Positions 1 through 8,680 of a stretch of DNA of 64,000 nucleotides are shown piece after piece (position 1 is the stretch's first letter; each line of letters begins with the position of its first letter). The notes under the pieces are model-generated. The model had not been told where the DNA came from and made no database searches. It worked only from the letters and a program-made list of their open reading frames with translations. The DNA is from Parageobacillus sp. KH3-4. GTDB lineage: Bacteria; Bacillota; Bacilli; Bacillales; Anoxybacillaceae. The translations under genes and the position numbers were made by a program. The stretch is from the NCBI RefSeq assembly GCF_022846435.1, contig NZ_AP025627.1:2328001-2392000 (forward strand), read 5' to 3'.

Positions 1-344
1 AAAGCCACAATGACATCCTTGCCATTTTTTCTAGACAATACATATACATACTCGATTCCTTTTTTTCGTTCAATAAACGAATCTAAATCCCGCTTAAGTG
101 CCGGACCATACGTCTTTGGAAACTCGATTGTATTTTTAATGGAATTAGGATCAAGCATCTCTGCTAGTAATCGTCCATTTTCTGTTAGACGTTCATCAAA
201 CTGCGGAATAACATGTTCTTGAATAATGTAATCTGATACATATCGGACAAATCCAAAAAGAATCAGTGAAAATACAAGAAATGGAAATAAAAAGCTAATG
301 ACTAATTGGATTTTGATTGATTTTTTCCACGTGATATTTCTCAT
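1..344 (-). CDS. Membrane sensor/receptor, N-terminal part (partial)
   Basis: The reading frame opens at an ATG four bases after the stop of the ATP-grasp gene and runs off the left edge, so only about 114 residues are seen. Residues 1-10 are basic, residues 11-30 form one hydrophobic helix (LVISFLFPFLVFSLILFG), and the rest is a soluble segment (EHVIPQFDERL, ...GIEYVYVLSRKNGKD) typical of the extracytoplasmic sensor domain of a histidine kinase, chemoreceptor or diguanylate cyclase. The output domain lies outside the window, so the class cannot be decided. A GAGGGAGAGG ribosome site overlaps the end of the upstream gene, which implies co-transcription with it. Confidence 0.6.
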   Translation of the reverse strand, partial: MRNITWKKSIKIQLVISFLFPFLVFSLILFGFVRYVSDYIIQEHVIPQFDERLTENGRLLAEMLDPNSIKNTIEFPKTYGPALKRDLDSFIERKKGIEYVYVLSRKNGKDVIVA

Positions 345-347
345 TTT

Positions 348-1520
348 CTACCTCTCCCTCGAATGTTCGATTTCCTTTAATGTGATAAATGGACGTAAAT
401 CCATTCGCAGTAATCGATAAAGTTCTTCCATTGTTTCGCTTCTAAAAAAGACAATGGCAAATGTTCTATCATTTGTTGCTTGTATTTCTCTGTACTCTAA
501 AATTTGTTGAAATTGCTTTTTAAACGATTGATGGTTAATGGATTTTATAAGATTTTGTGAAATATCCATCGGGATTTCCGCGCAGAAGAAACTATAGATA
601 CTTTCATCCATGTTGTGAAGCACTTCTTCCCAGTCTGGGCTTGTGCCTTGAAAATAATGCTTATACACATTGCATCCATAAGCATAATATCCAAGATCTG
701 TTGTTCCCGCCCCAGCAAATCTGAGCGGATTCATTTCAATAGGAATGATGGTATGATTACTTTTTCTCACTTCAAAGTGAATTGGGAAATTCTTCACTGG
801 GACAATTTTCCTAAAATTATGCATAAAAGTTAATATGTCATCGTAAATTTCATTGATGACTTGTTTGGATGTATAGTAGATTCGATCCGACGTATCATAT
901 TCGTCTTTAAACAAACGTTTAAAAATATTTAAAATCACAGGATTGCCATCGTGATCGTAATAACTGTCAACGGCATATTCTTCTCCGAATATCCACTTTT
1001 CAATTAAAATGCTCTCTCCATTAATTACTTCTTTGTCATAAATGTTTTTTATAAGAAGTAGATCCGTATTTAATTTATGTAAAGTCTCTTCCCATTGATC
1101 TGCACTTTTTACTTTATACACTCCCACGCTGGAATATCCTTTGCTTGGCTTAATCACAACAGGGAAAGGGATATCCTTTACCGAAATTTTATTAAGTTCG
1201 TCCAGGCTGACTACCTTATAAAAGTAATCAGGGTACATACTAGAAAGAATTTGGCGGAACGCTCCTTTATCTTTTAATTGTTTTGCCCAACGATTTTGAA
1301 CGCTATCAGGAACGTAAGATTCAAGCAATGCTAAGCAGCTTTCTGAATTCGTCAATAACTTTTGCTGCTCATTAATAAGAGGGAAAAACTCCTCAGCTTC
1401 CATTCCCTTTAATGCTTTTAACATTTCGGAACGGTTGCCTTGTTTGAAAACAGGTACATTAAGTTCTTGCAACGATTTGACCAGAATAGGGGAAATGATT
1501 TGATCATTGATGATAATCAC
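348..1520 (-). CDS. ATP-grasp domain protein
   Basis: A 390-residue protein of the ATP-grasp ligase superfamily, which forms peptide-like or amide bonds through acyl-phosphate intermediates. The nucleotide-binding lysine and flexible loop are at about residues 122-128 (VIKPSKG), the adenine-contacting strand follows at about 171-189 (ILIEKWIFGEEYAVDSYYD), and the Mg-binding segment is at 259-272 (IPIEMNPLRFAGAG). The start is a GTG with GGAAGGTG seven bases upstream. No partner ligase domain is fused, and the substrate cannot be read from sequence. It precedes a membrane sensor gene by four bases in the same operon. Confidence 0.75.
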   Translation of the reverse strand: MIIINDQIISPILVKSLQELNVPVFKQGNRSEMLKALKGMEAEEFFPLINEQQKLLTNSESCLALLESYVPDSVQNRWAKQLKDKGAFRQILSSMYPDYFYKVVSLDELNKISVKDIPFPVVIKPSKGYSSVGVYKVKSADQWEETLHKLNTDLLLIKNIYDKEVINGESILIEKWIFGEEYAVDSYYDHDGNPVILNIFKRLFKDEYDTSDRIYYTSKQVINEIYDDILTFMHNFRKIVPVKNFPIHFEVRKSNHTIIPIEMNPLRFAGAGTTDLGYYAYGCNVYKHYFQGTSPDWEEVLHNMDESIYSFFCAEIPMDISQNLIKSINHQSFKKQFQQILEYREIQATNDRTFAIVFFRSETMEELYRLLRMDLRPFITLKEIEHSRER

Positions 1521-1583
1521 CTTGATGCACCTTCCTAAAGTAGAGATTTTGTTTCTTTATATAAATCTGAAATGTTCCATCCA

Positions 1584-1745
1584 TTACCTAAAAATAAGAA
1601 AAACTAGAAAGAAAGCTCCTTCCCCGCTCGCTCTGTGTACATACAGAAAATTCCATATAGCGCCTCATCCAATTGCTGAACCAGCTGTGGCGAACATAAA
1701 TCCGATTTTGGAGGCCAACTGCTCATGACAGAAAAGCAGCGACAT
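1584..1745 (-). pseudogene. Remnant of a sodium-dependent (NSS family) transporter
   Basis: The minus-strand translation reads EQLASKIGFMFATAGSAIG, a stop, GAIWNF, then GEGAFFLVFLIF. This follows the first helix of neurotransmitter:sodium symporters (E-x-W-x-S-R-x-G-F-x-x-A-x-x-G-x-A-x-G-L-G-N-x-W-R-F). An in-frame TGA replaces the conserved Leu, and the frame ends after about 50 codons. Only the 5' end of the gene survives, so it is a relic. Confidence 0.55.
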
Positions 1746-1918
1746 CATTTCCCTTGCTCACATTTTGTTTCGCTGGATGATTCCAACACTCTTTTTATCG
1801 TCAAAACATGAAAAGTTTTAACGTTTTAAATGTTTTTTTACTTTTTAAAAAATTTATCCTTTCTTAGAAAATAAAAAAATCAGGAACCGATTAAGGGATG
1901 ATGTATAAAAATTTTGTG

Positions 1919-2080
1919 TCAAGTTTGGGCTAGGACAAAAAAACGGTAAGAAATTTCATCATCTTTCAAAATAAACTTACCCGTCTCATTATTCATTTTG
2001 CTTGATAAGAGTTCTACTTCTAAAATATTACCGTAATCTACTAGTGCATTTGGGATAGCCTTAAACTTTTCGCAAATGCT
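1919..2080 (-). pseudogene. Orphan C-terminal coding fragment, unknown family
   Basis: An open stretch of 53 codons without a start codon translates to SICEKFKAIPNALVDYGNI, then LEVELLSSKMNNETGKF and DDEISYRFFVLAQT before a TGA. The residue composition looks like genuine soluble protein, and a stop precedes it directly, so it is probably the tail of a truncated gene. I do not recognise the family. The rest of the 1521-2134 gap is AT-rich non-coding sequence that must contain the promoter of the following oxidoreductase. Confidence 0.3.
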
Positions 2081-2134
2081 TCATCATATGCTATTCTAAT
2101 GATGGAAAAAGAAAAAATAGAAAAGGTGTTTTTC

Positions 2135-3259
2135 ATGAAATCATACATAGTCGTTGGAGGCGGAATTTTGGGAGCGTCTACCGCTTATCACTTGGCAAAA
2201 GAAGGAGCTGCTGTAACGTTAATTGACAGGGGTGATAAAGGCCAAGCAACAGATGCGGCAGCCGGGATTGTTTGCCCATGGGTTTCCCAGCGCCGGAATA
2301 AGCTTTGGTATCGTTTAGCGAAAGGCGGAGCGAAATTTTATCCTGCTTTAATCGAAGAACTGAAATCCTATGGCGAAACGGAAACGGGATATGCGCGTGT
2401 AGGAGCAATCTGTCTCCATACAGATGAAGAAAAGCTTCAAAAGATCGAGGAAAGAGCATTACAACGTCGTGAAGACGCACCAGAAATGGGCGAAATTACC
2501 CGACTGTCTCCTAAGGAAACAAAAGCACTATTTCCACCATTAGCAGAGAAGTATAGCTCCATTCACGTCAGTGGCGCCGCCCGCGTTAACGGAAGAGCAC
2601 TTCGCGATTCCTTAATTCGGGCAGCGCAAAAGCTTGGGGCTACTTATATCAGAGGAAACGCAAAACTTATCCATCAAGGTGCCCAAGTAATCGGTGCCGA
2701 AGTTGAAGGAAGACAATATATAGGAGATGCCGTCATTGCAACGGCTGGTGCGTGGTCAAAAGAGCTGCTTCTGCCATTAGGCATTGAATTTTTAGTAACG
2801 CCGCAAAGAGCACAAATCGTTCACCTTGAAAGGCCAGAACAGGATACAGACAACTGGCCCGTTGTCATGCCGCCAAACAACCAATATCTTCTTGCCTTTA
2901 CAGATGGCCGCATCGTTGTCGGAGCAACGCATGAAGATGGGGTCGGCTTCGATTACAGAATAACGGCTGGCGGATTGCACGAAGTATTAGACAAAGCTTT
3001 AGCCATGGCTCCAGGGCTGGCAAATTGCACTCATCTTGAAACAAGAGTTGGATTTCGTCCATACACTCCTGGGTTTCTTCCGGTCTTTGGAGCGCTTCCG
3101 GGTTTCGAAGGCATCTATGTGGCCAACGGACTAGGCGCATCTGGACTGACAGCTGGCCCTTACTTAGGTTCCGAACTGGCAAAGCTCGTGCTCGGAAAAC
3201 CAACAGAATTAAACCCTTTTGACTATGATGTCGCTGGCGCCATTAAAAAAATAGAATAA
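2135..3259 (+). CDS. FAD-dependent amine/D-amino-acid oxidoreductase (DAO family)
   Basis: A 374-residue flavoprotein of the DAO/glycine-oxidase family, which oxidises amines or D-amino acids with FAD. The N-terminus carries the dinucleotide-binding motif VVGGGILGASTAYHLA followed by the acidic strand end TLIDRG. The family's C-terminal FAD-contact region is seen as RVGFRPYTPGFLPVFG and YVANGLGASGLTAGP. The start is placed at the ATG preceded by GAAAAGGTG at six bases. An in-frame ATG 12 codons earlier has no ribosome site and would put a charged leader ahead of the Rossmann strand. It is monocistronic in this window. The substrate (glycine, sarcosine, D-amino acid) cannot be decided. Confidence 0.85.
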   Translation: MKSYIVVGGGILGASTAYHLAKEGAAVTLIDRGDKGQATDAAAGIVCPWVSQRRNKLWYRLAKGGAKFYPALIEELKSYGETETGYARVGAICLHTDEEKLQKIEERALQRREDAPEMGEITRLSPKETKALFPPLAEKYSSIHVSGAARVNGRALRDSLIRAAQKLGATYIRGNAKLIHQGAQVIGAEVEGRQYIGDAVIATAGAWSKELLLPLGIEFLVTPQRAQIVHLERPEQDTDNWPVVMPPNNQYLLAFTDGRIVVGATHEDGVGFDYRITAGGLHEVLDKALAMAPGLANCTHLETRVGFRPYTPGFLPVFGALPGFEGIYVANGLGASGLTAGPYLGSELAKLVLGKPTELNPFDYDVAGAIKKIE

Positions 3260-3282
3260 AACACCCAGAGTCAATAAGGAGA

Positions 3283-3384
3283 ACACCATCGTAATTCGCT
3301 TTCGACTTGACCAAATGGCTGCTTAGGCATAAGATCCATTTTCAAGGCGAACCATTGCCAAGGCACTGTTCGCCTCGATGGTGT
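3283..3384. repeat. Nested inverted repeats downstream of the FAD oxidase
   Basis: ACACCATCG at 3283-3291 is the reverse complement of CGATGGTGT at 3376-3384. Inside it, GGCGAAC at about 3340 pairs with GTTCGCC at about 3368. The result is a long stem-loop ending directly in front of the decayed ribbon-helix-helix gene. It may be a terminator, a small mobile-element relic or a regulatory structure. Confidence 0.4.
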
Positions 3385-3392
3385 GAAGCGAT

Positions 3393-3545
3393 ATGGCGAA
3401 AAAGTAAAACTTTCCATTGCGAATCGATCCCGCTCTTTACAAAATGATTAAACGACAGGCACAAGACGAGATTCGCGGCGTCCATGGCCATGCCCACAGC
3501 GAATTTTTGTTGCGTGCTGCCAAATGGGGAGAACAATTAAAAATG
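3393..3545 (+). pseudogene. Decayed Arc-like ribbon-helix-helix protein
   Basis: The frame reads MAKK, a stop, then NFPLRIDPALYKMIKRQAQ and DEIRGVHGHAHSEFLLRAA. The pattern PLRIDPALYxxIxxxAxxExRSVNxxIEFLLRxAL is that of small Arc/MetJ-type DNA-binding proteins. The in-frame TAA at codon 5 and the duplicated HGHAH region show decay. The frame then runs into the 3' end of the convergent histidine-kinase gene. Confidence 0.45.
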
Positions 3546-3568
3546 AGAAAGAGGGCTGATCTTTTCGC

Positions 3569-5317
3569 TCAGCCCTCCCGTTTTGAGGAAATGGGAAAAA
3601 GCAGACACACGGTCGTTCCTTTTCCTTCTTCACTATGAATGTTCATTTTGCCACCATGCGCTTCCACAATTTTAAAGCTCACCATTAACCCTAATCCTGT
3701 CCCTTTTTCTTTTGTACTGTAGAACGGTTCACCGAGCTTGGCCATTCGCTCTTTCGGAATGCCGCAGCCTTCGTCTGCGATGCAAATGAGAATCGAATCT
3801 AGTCGTTGTTTCGCTTCGATCCGTAATATTCCGCCATTTGGCATCGCTTCAATTGCGTTTTTGATGATGTTGATGAACACTTGTTTCAATTGATTTTCAT
3901 CACAATAAAGCGGCGGAAGCTGTTCATCAACGAAACATTGAACCGTCACATGATGCAACAGCGCTTGTCCTTCCAGAAGCTTCATCACATGTTGCAACAT
4001 TTCCGATACGTGACTGTATGCTTTTTTTATTGTTGCATTCGGCTTTCCAAGCAGCAAAAACCCGTCGACAATTTCATTTAATCGCTCTAATTCCGCTTCA
4101 ATAATATCGAAATACGTCTGATTGCGTTCTCCCTCTTTTAAGAGCTGAATAAACCCTTTCAGCGATGTTAATGGATTGCGGATTTCATGGGCAACCCCCG
4201 CCGCCAATTCACCGACAACCGCTAATTTTTCCGATTTCCGCAACAGTTCTTCCGACTGTTGAATAGAATCAATCATGTAATTGAAACGCTTAGCGAGCAA
4301 ACCAATTTCCGTTTGATCGGTTTCGTCTGCGCGAACATGTTTTTTCCCTTTTGCGACCGCTTCTGCCACCTCACACAACCGGCGAAGCGGATGAACAATT
4401 TGCTGGGCGTAGAGCGCTGTTAAAAGCGATAAAATGAAAAATGCTGCAATAGAAGCAAACCACAGCGCCTTTTCAAACAACGCATAAGGTTTATAAATTT
4501 CCGAAACAGGCACTTGCGCAACCACCCCCCATTGTAAAATCGGAATGTGCGCATAGGAAGCAAACATCGCCACTCCTTCCGTATTGACGACTTCTTCATA
4601 GCCTGATTGTCCCCGGAGCAATTTTTGTACAACGGCATTTTCAGCGATATTATCGCCAATTCGTTTTTTCGATGGATGAGAAATAATGTTCCCATTGCGA
4701 TCGACGATGAATGTATAGCCGTGTTCCCCAATTTGAAAACTTTGAACAATGGATCGAAATAGATGATTTTGTACAATTCGCATCGATAAGTTGACGACTC
4801 TCTCCACTTCATTCCGTTCATTTAAAACAGGGACAGAAATGACGAGCAAATAACGTCCTGTATCAGCGGAGACGACATCGCTGAAGTAAGCTTTTTTCGT
4901 TCGCAACGCTTGTTGGAAGTATTCGCGCTTACTTAAGTTATAGTTTAATAGATGGCCCAAGTCATTAGGGTAAACCCCTTTCACATATCCGTTCGAATCT
5001 AATACAGTAGCGCTATCAATGTAAGGAGAAATTTTAATAATATGTTCAAGCCCTTCTGACCATTTCTTGGCATCGTTCATCCGGAAATGCGGATCATTTT
5101 GCACGTATTGCTCCAACTTATGTAAATCCTCCCCAATTTGCACAATTTGTTCTTTCATTCGCAAAACGGTTTTATCCGTTATGTACCGATACTGCTCTTT
5201 TGTAATTTCAGGCAAAGACATCCGAGCGATTATAAACATTAAAGCTAGCAAAGCAAAAATAACAACTAAATTAATAATATAAATTTTCCAAAAAATACGT
5301 GACTGTATCCAATTCAT
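3569..5317 (-). CDS. Sensor histidine kinase with Cache and HAMP domains
   Basis: A 582-residue membrane kinase. Helix 1 is at residues 10-32. An extracytoplasmic double-Cache-like sensor spans about 35-280 (for example VLDSNGYVKGVYPND and FIVDRNGNIISHP), helix 2 is at about 283-303 and HAMP at about 304-355. The HisKA H-box GVAHEIRNPLTSLKGF puts the phospho-accepting His at 377. The HATPase domain shows the N-box (NIIKNAIEAM), the DEGCGIP box and GTGLGL. The H-box is of the type found in sporulation and PhoR-like kinases of Bacillus. No response regulator is adjacent, so it is an orphan kinase. It is transcribed divergently from the permease gene across a 224-base AT-rich spacer. Confidence 0.9.
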   Translation of the reverse strand: MNWIQSRIFWKIYIINLVVIFALLALMFIIARMSLPEITKEQYRYITDKTVLRMKEQIVQIGEDLHKLEQYVQNDPHFRMNDAKKWSEGLEHIIKISPYIDSATVLDSNGYVKGVYPNDLGHLLNYNLSKREYFQQALRTKKAYFSDVVSADTGRYLLVISVPVLNERNEVERVVNLSMRIVQNHLFRSIVQSFQIGEHGYTFIVDRNGNIISHPSKKRIGDNIAENAVVQKLLRGQSGYEEVVNTEGVAMFASYAHIPILQWGVVAQVPVSEIYKPYALFEKALWFASIAAFFILSLLTALYAQQIVHPLRRLCEVAEAVAKGKKHVRADETDQTEIGLLAKRFNYMIDSIQQSEELLRKSEKLAVVGELAAGVAHEIRNPLTSLKGFIQLLKEGERNQTYFDIIEAELERLNEIVDGFLLLGKPNATIKKAYSHVSEMLQHVMKLLEGQALLHHVTVQCFVDEQLPPLYCDENQLKQVFINIIKNAIEAMPNGGILRIEAKQRLDSILICIADEGCGIPKERMAKLGEPFYSTKEKGTGLGLMVSFKIVEAHGGKMNIHSEEGKGTTVCLLFPISSKREG

Positions 5318-5541
5318 TTTTCTACGACTCCCTACGTCATTCGTTGCAGATTTTTATTATACCATTTATGCCATGAAAATGATGACAGATTTCATCATGT
5401 ACAAAAAAATTCATTTATGTCAATAAATCATGTTGATTCTCTATAATATTTTAATTTTCGGAAAAAAATAATTTAACTAATCTCATGTTATAATTGTCAA
5501 GTACTTATAACAAAAACATTTGTCTTTTTGAGGTGAACAAA

Positions 5542-6872
5542 ATGGGGCATGCTGAACTAAAAAAAGTATTGGCTTTATCGCTGCAACATCTTTAGTCATC
5601 GGCACGGTCATTGGTTCCGGTATTTTCATGAAACCAGGCGTTGTTATCGCCGCTGCTGGTGATTCGACAATGGCCCTATGGGCATGGGCCATCGGTGGCA
5701 TCATTACATTAGCGAGCGGTTTAACGATCGCAGAAGTGAGCGCAAAAATTCCGAAAACCGGAGGGTTGTATGCTTATATCGAAGAGGTGTACGGAAAGTT
5801 TTGGAGCTTTTTATGCGGATGGGTGCAAACAATCATCTACGGCCCAGCGGTGATCGGAGCGCTCGGATTATACTTTGGTTCGTTATTTGCAGGGGTGTTC
5901 GGTTTTCCAAAACAGGCGGAAACATGGATCGGCATTTTAGCTGTTCTTTTTCTTGCACTCATTAACATACTAGGAACACAATATGGCGGAGCAGTTCAAA
6001 GCTTGTTAACATTAGCAAAACTGCTTCCGATCTTCCTAATTATCGTGTTTGGAATGGTTCAAGGAGATGTGCCTGTGCTTGGAATGGAAAGTGAAAACAA
6101 CCGAACAATCAGCATGGGCGCTGCTGTGTTAGCAACGCTTTGGGCATACGACGGCTGGATGAACGTCGGATTTGTGGCAGGCGAAATGAAAAATCCAGCA
6201 AAAACGTTACCAAAAGCTATTATTACTGGAATTGTCATTGTCACACTCTGCTACTTAGCTGTCAATATCGCTATCCTTCACGTGCTTCCTGCTAGTAAAA
6301 TTGTTGAGCTTGGCCCGAACGCCGCAAAAGAAGCCGCGACGTTACTATTTGGCGATGTAGGCGGAAAAATGATTGCGATCGGCATTTTAATTTCTATCTT
6401 TGGTTGTTTAAATGGAAAAATTTTGACATTCCCTCGTATGCCGTTTGCGATGGCAGAAGATGGGCTGTTCCCTGGCGCTCGTTTCTTGACACGCGTTCAC
6501 CCGACGTTTCACACTCCTGTTCAAGCAATCGTTTTACAAGTAGCGATCGCTGTGACTATGATGTTAATGACCAGCCCTGATCGCTTGAGTGATATTGCTA
6601 TTTTTAGTGTTTTCTCCTTTTACGGCTTAGCATTTTACGCTGTATTTTTATTGCGGAAAAATCAAAAGCCTGATCATTCGTTATATAAAGTGCCTTTATA
6701 TCCTGTAACGCCTGTTGTTGCGATCGCAGGAGCAATTTACATTATTGGAAGCACCGTCATCCATCAGCCGCTCGATGCTTTTCTTTCTGTGTTAATCACA
6801 TTGTCGGGAATTCCTATTTATTGGAGTCTTACAACCAAACACAAAAATAAAACGGCGAAAAAAGCAAGCTAA
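5542..6872 (+). pseudogene. APC family amino-acid permease (SteT/YkbA-like), frameshifted near the 5' end
   Basis: A perfect GAGGTGA site and an ATG at 5542 open a frame (MGHAELKK) that hits a TAG after 17 codons. Reading one base further along restores KSIGFIAATSLVIGTVIGSG, the first helix of APC/LAT exchangers, and continues open to 6872. The shift falls in a run of seven A's (5559-5565), where one more A would restore a protein of about 442 residues. The remainder has about 12 helices and LAT-type motifs (GSGIFMKPG; SKIPKTGGLY-like AKIPKTGGLY). It is either a recent inactivation, slippage-based on/off switching, or a read error. An internal ATG at 5628 would lose helix 1. Homologues exchange serine/threonine or import amino acids. 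Confidence 0.8.
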
Positions 6873-6942
6873 ACGAATACATACCTTCAAAACGCATTGG
6901 TTCACCTAAACAGCATTGACAACACAACGATCGAAAAAATGC

Positions 6943-6981
6943 AAAACCGCTAAACGGCCGCCGTTTAGCGGTTTTCTTCTT
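6943..6981 (+). terminator. Rho-independent terminator after the permease
   Basis: AAAACCGCTAAACGG (6943-6957) pairs perfectly with CCGTTTAGCGGTTTT (6961-6975) around a 3-base loop and is followed by CTTCTT. The 15-base stem is flanked by A and T runs, so it could work in both directions. Confidence 0.9.
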
Positions 6982-7127
6982 CAAAACAATGCAAATACTC
7001 CCCGTATCCTTCTTTATTTTAAGTTTCGGAATCCCTACTCTCGCAATACTCTCTGCCGCTCATACGTCAACGACCGGCCTGCCCTTTGGCCCATTTGGCC
7101 ACTCGAAAACGACAACTTGTACTAGGC

Positions 7128-7460
7128 AAACAGCTGCAAAATGGCTTGGTCCGTCTGTTTCGTCAACTTGCGCTTTCCCGCGCCATTCAATGGACGTTCG
7201 TTGGTGATGACTTGCCGCATCCGGCGTTGGAATACTCGGTACACGACGAGCGCTAACAAAAACAGATAACCCAACGCCAGCACCCGTTTCGGTTTCTTTA
7301 CGTAAATTTTATCTGTAAAAAACAGATCCTTTAACGTTCACTTGCCCCTCATAGAGGGCTAAAATCTCCTTTCTGTCCATGGTTTTGCCCTGCCACTCAG
7401 CCGGAACGGCCATAACGGAGGCAAAACGGGAAGCACGGCGTGCATGAATTTTACTAAAGA
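7128..7460 (-). pseudogene. IS1634/IS4-type transposase, C-terminal remnant
   Basis: On the minus strand the text reads ARRASRFASVMAVPAEWQGK and then, after a frame break and loss of a few residues, FFTDKIYVKKPKRVLALGY, LFLLALVVYRVFQRR and a terminal NERPLNGAGKRKLT segment. This is the C-terminus of IS1634-family transposases common in Geobacillus. The DDE core and both ends are missing. It lies between two terminators with no intact gene. Positions 7000-7120 and 7461-7640 show nothing else I can name. Confidence 0.6.
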
Positions 7461-7640
7461 GCGCAAACGGAATCGTTCATGATGAAAGAAGTTCGAGCAT
7501 AGGCAAGAGGAATTTGATCTTTCTCGCCAAGAAAAACAGACATTATTTTATCATAGCGGAGAACATGTTTCATTTGTGAGACTAATTTGAAAACGTAATC
7601 TCACTTTATTATTTGATATAGCTGTTAGATTGAAAATAGA

Positions 7641-7677
7641 AAAACCTTGAAAGGCATAAAGCCAATCAAGGTTTTTT
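7641..7677. terminator. Bidirectional hairpin terminator
   Basis: AAAACCTTGA (7641-7650) pairs with TCAAGGTTTT (7666-7675), with A's before and T's after. It marks the distal end of the toxin locus, which is read on the minus strand. Confidence 0.8.
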
Positions 7678-7912
7678 GATTTATCTTTACTCATTTGATT
7701 TATTTTTTAGTCTTGTTAAAAATTATTTCTTAATTTTAATTCTCTCATCTTAGAATCATCAATTTTATTATCTTCCTCAACTCTCTAAATCTGCCCCAAT
7801 ATACGTTACTCCACAACTTGTTAAGTGTATTATTTTGAGTGCTTGCATTTCATGATTCCAAAAATAACTTTTAACCAAAGTAACTCATCATTTTATAGTA
7901 CAGGAATTTCTA

Positions 7913-8121
7913 TTCAGCTTTTCTCCATAGCGGTCGAGCCAATGAATCAGTTCGTCTGTAAGCTCGCGGATGGTGGCGGAACCGATTCCGGGAATCTCTA
8001 TCACGAGAGAGGGGAGTTCCCAGGAAAGCGAGGTTCTCGCACGCTGACAGGCGTCTTCCGCATCGGGGACATGCTCAGCTACAGTTTCCAGCTCTTCCGG
8101 ATTGACTCAAATCGTCGTCAT
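7913..8121 (-). pseudogene. Displaced second copy of the toxin N-terminus
   Basis: From the start at 8121 the frame reads MTTI, a stop, VNPEELETVAEHVPDAEDAC, then SLSWELPSL and IHWLDRYGEKLN. This is a near copy of residues 1-70 of the intact toxin at 8681-9979. The homology extends about 45 bases upstream of the ATG, into what corresponds to the 3' end of the small partner gene, so a segment spanning the gene junction was duplicated. A CGA-to-TGA change kills the frame at codon 5. Beyond 7913 homology stops abruptly and the DNA becomes AT-rich (7680-7912). That stretch may hold the eroded tail of a former toxin (WSNVYWGRFREL in one minus frame). Confidence 0.75.
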
Positions 8122-8260
8122 TGCAGCTTCTCTTATCTTGTGCCAATTTGGGGAATTTTCCTGCTTCGCTATTAAAAAGGATCATTCGTAATGATGGACG
8201 TATACGTTACTTCAATGTGTAATATTATTACATTATCTTATTAAAGCGGTTAAGCAAATA

Positions 8261-8293
8261 AAAATCCCAGACGAGTAATTACTCGTTTGGGAT
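8261..8293 (-). terminator. Terminator of the toxin/immunity operon
   Basis: ATCCCA, one mismatch, ACGAGTAA / TTACTCGT, one mismatch, TGGGAT form a palindromic stem (8264-8293). Read on the minus strand it is followed by a T run (8263-8261 and beyond). It lies 15 bases past the stop of the 114-residue gene. Confidence 0.85.
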
Positions 8294-8307
8294 GGGCTAT
8301 AGGAGTA

Positions 8308-8652
8308 TCAATCATCGCCGTACATAAGGTCATCTAACAACTCATTTTGAGCTTGAATTTCTTTAAATCTGTTTAACCTGTTCATTAAATACTTAATAGA
8401 AACTTCCTTATCACTCGATATTTCCTCTTCGTAAATTTTTATCTTCACTCCATTATTTGTTAAATCAGTAATGAGTTTCTCAAGTTTAGCGTCATCATCC
8501 TCATTTTTGAATAAGTCACATTCAAAAATGGGACTACTATTCTCTATTCTATTTTTTATATCACCAAGACCTAAGTTAGTATATTTTTTTACCATCGCCA
8601 AATGCTTTGTTTGAACAGTATTTTTGTCTAGTAATACTAGTATTTTTGACAA
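8308..8652 (-). CDS. Putative immunity protein for the GHH nuclease toxin
   Basis: A 114-residue acidic soluble protein with no signal peptide, 28 bases after the toxin gene and sharing its low G+C. Position and size are those of a cognate immunity protein. The middle of the protein (MVKKYTNLGLGDIKNRI, then LITDLTNNGVKIKIYEEE) has the layout of the ribosomal L7/L12 C-terminal domain (helix with a TGLGLKEAK-like turn, helix, strand GAKVEIK). I infer a similar small alpha/beta fold. The C-terminus is a helical acidic tail (LLDDLMYGDD). No named family is claimed; the function is inferred from context only. Confidence 0.6.
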   Translation of the reverse strand: MSKILVLLDKNTVQTKHLAMVKKYTNLGLGDIKNRIENSSPIFECDLFKNEDDDAKLEKLITDLTNNGVKIKIYEEEISSDKEVSIKYLMNRLNRFKEIQAQNELLDDLMYGDD

Positions 8653-8680
8653 TTAAATAACCTCCTTTCAATATCAACGA

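Noticed and set aside
5318-5541. Firm promoter assignment in the kinase/permease divergent spacer
   Set aside because: A TATAAT is present at 5489-5494 but no acceptable -35 at the right distance, so no promoter feature was listed.
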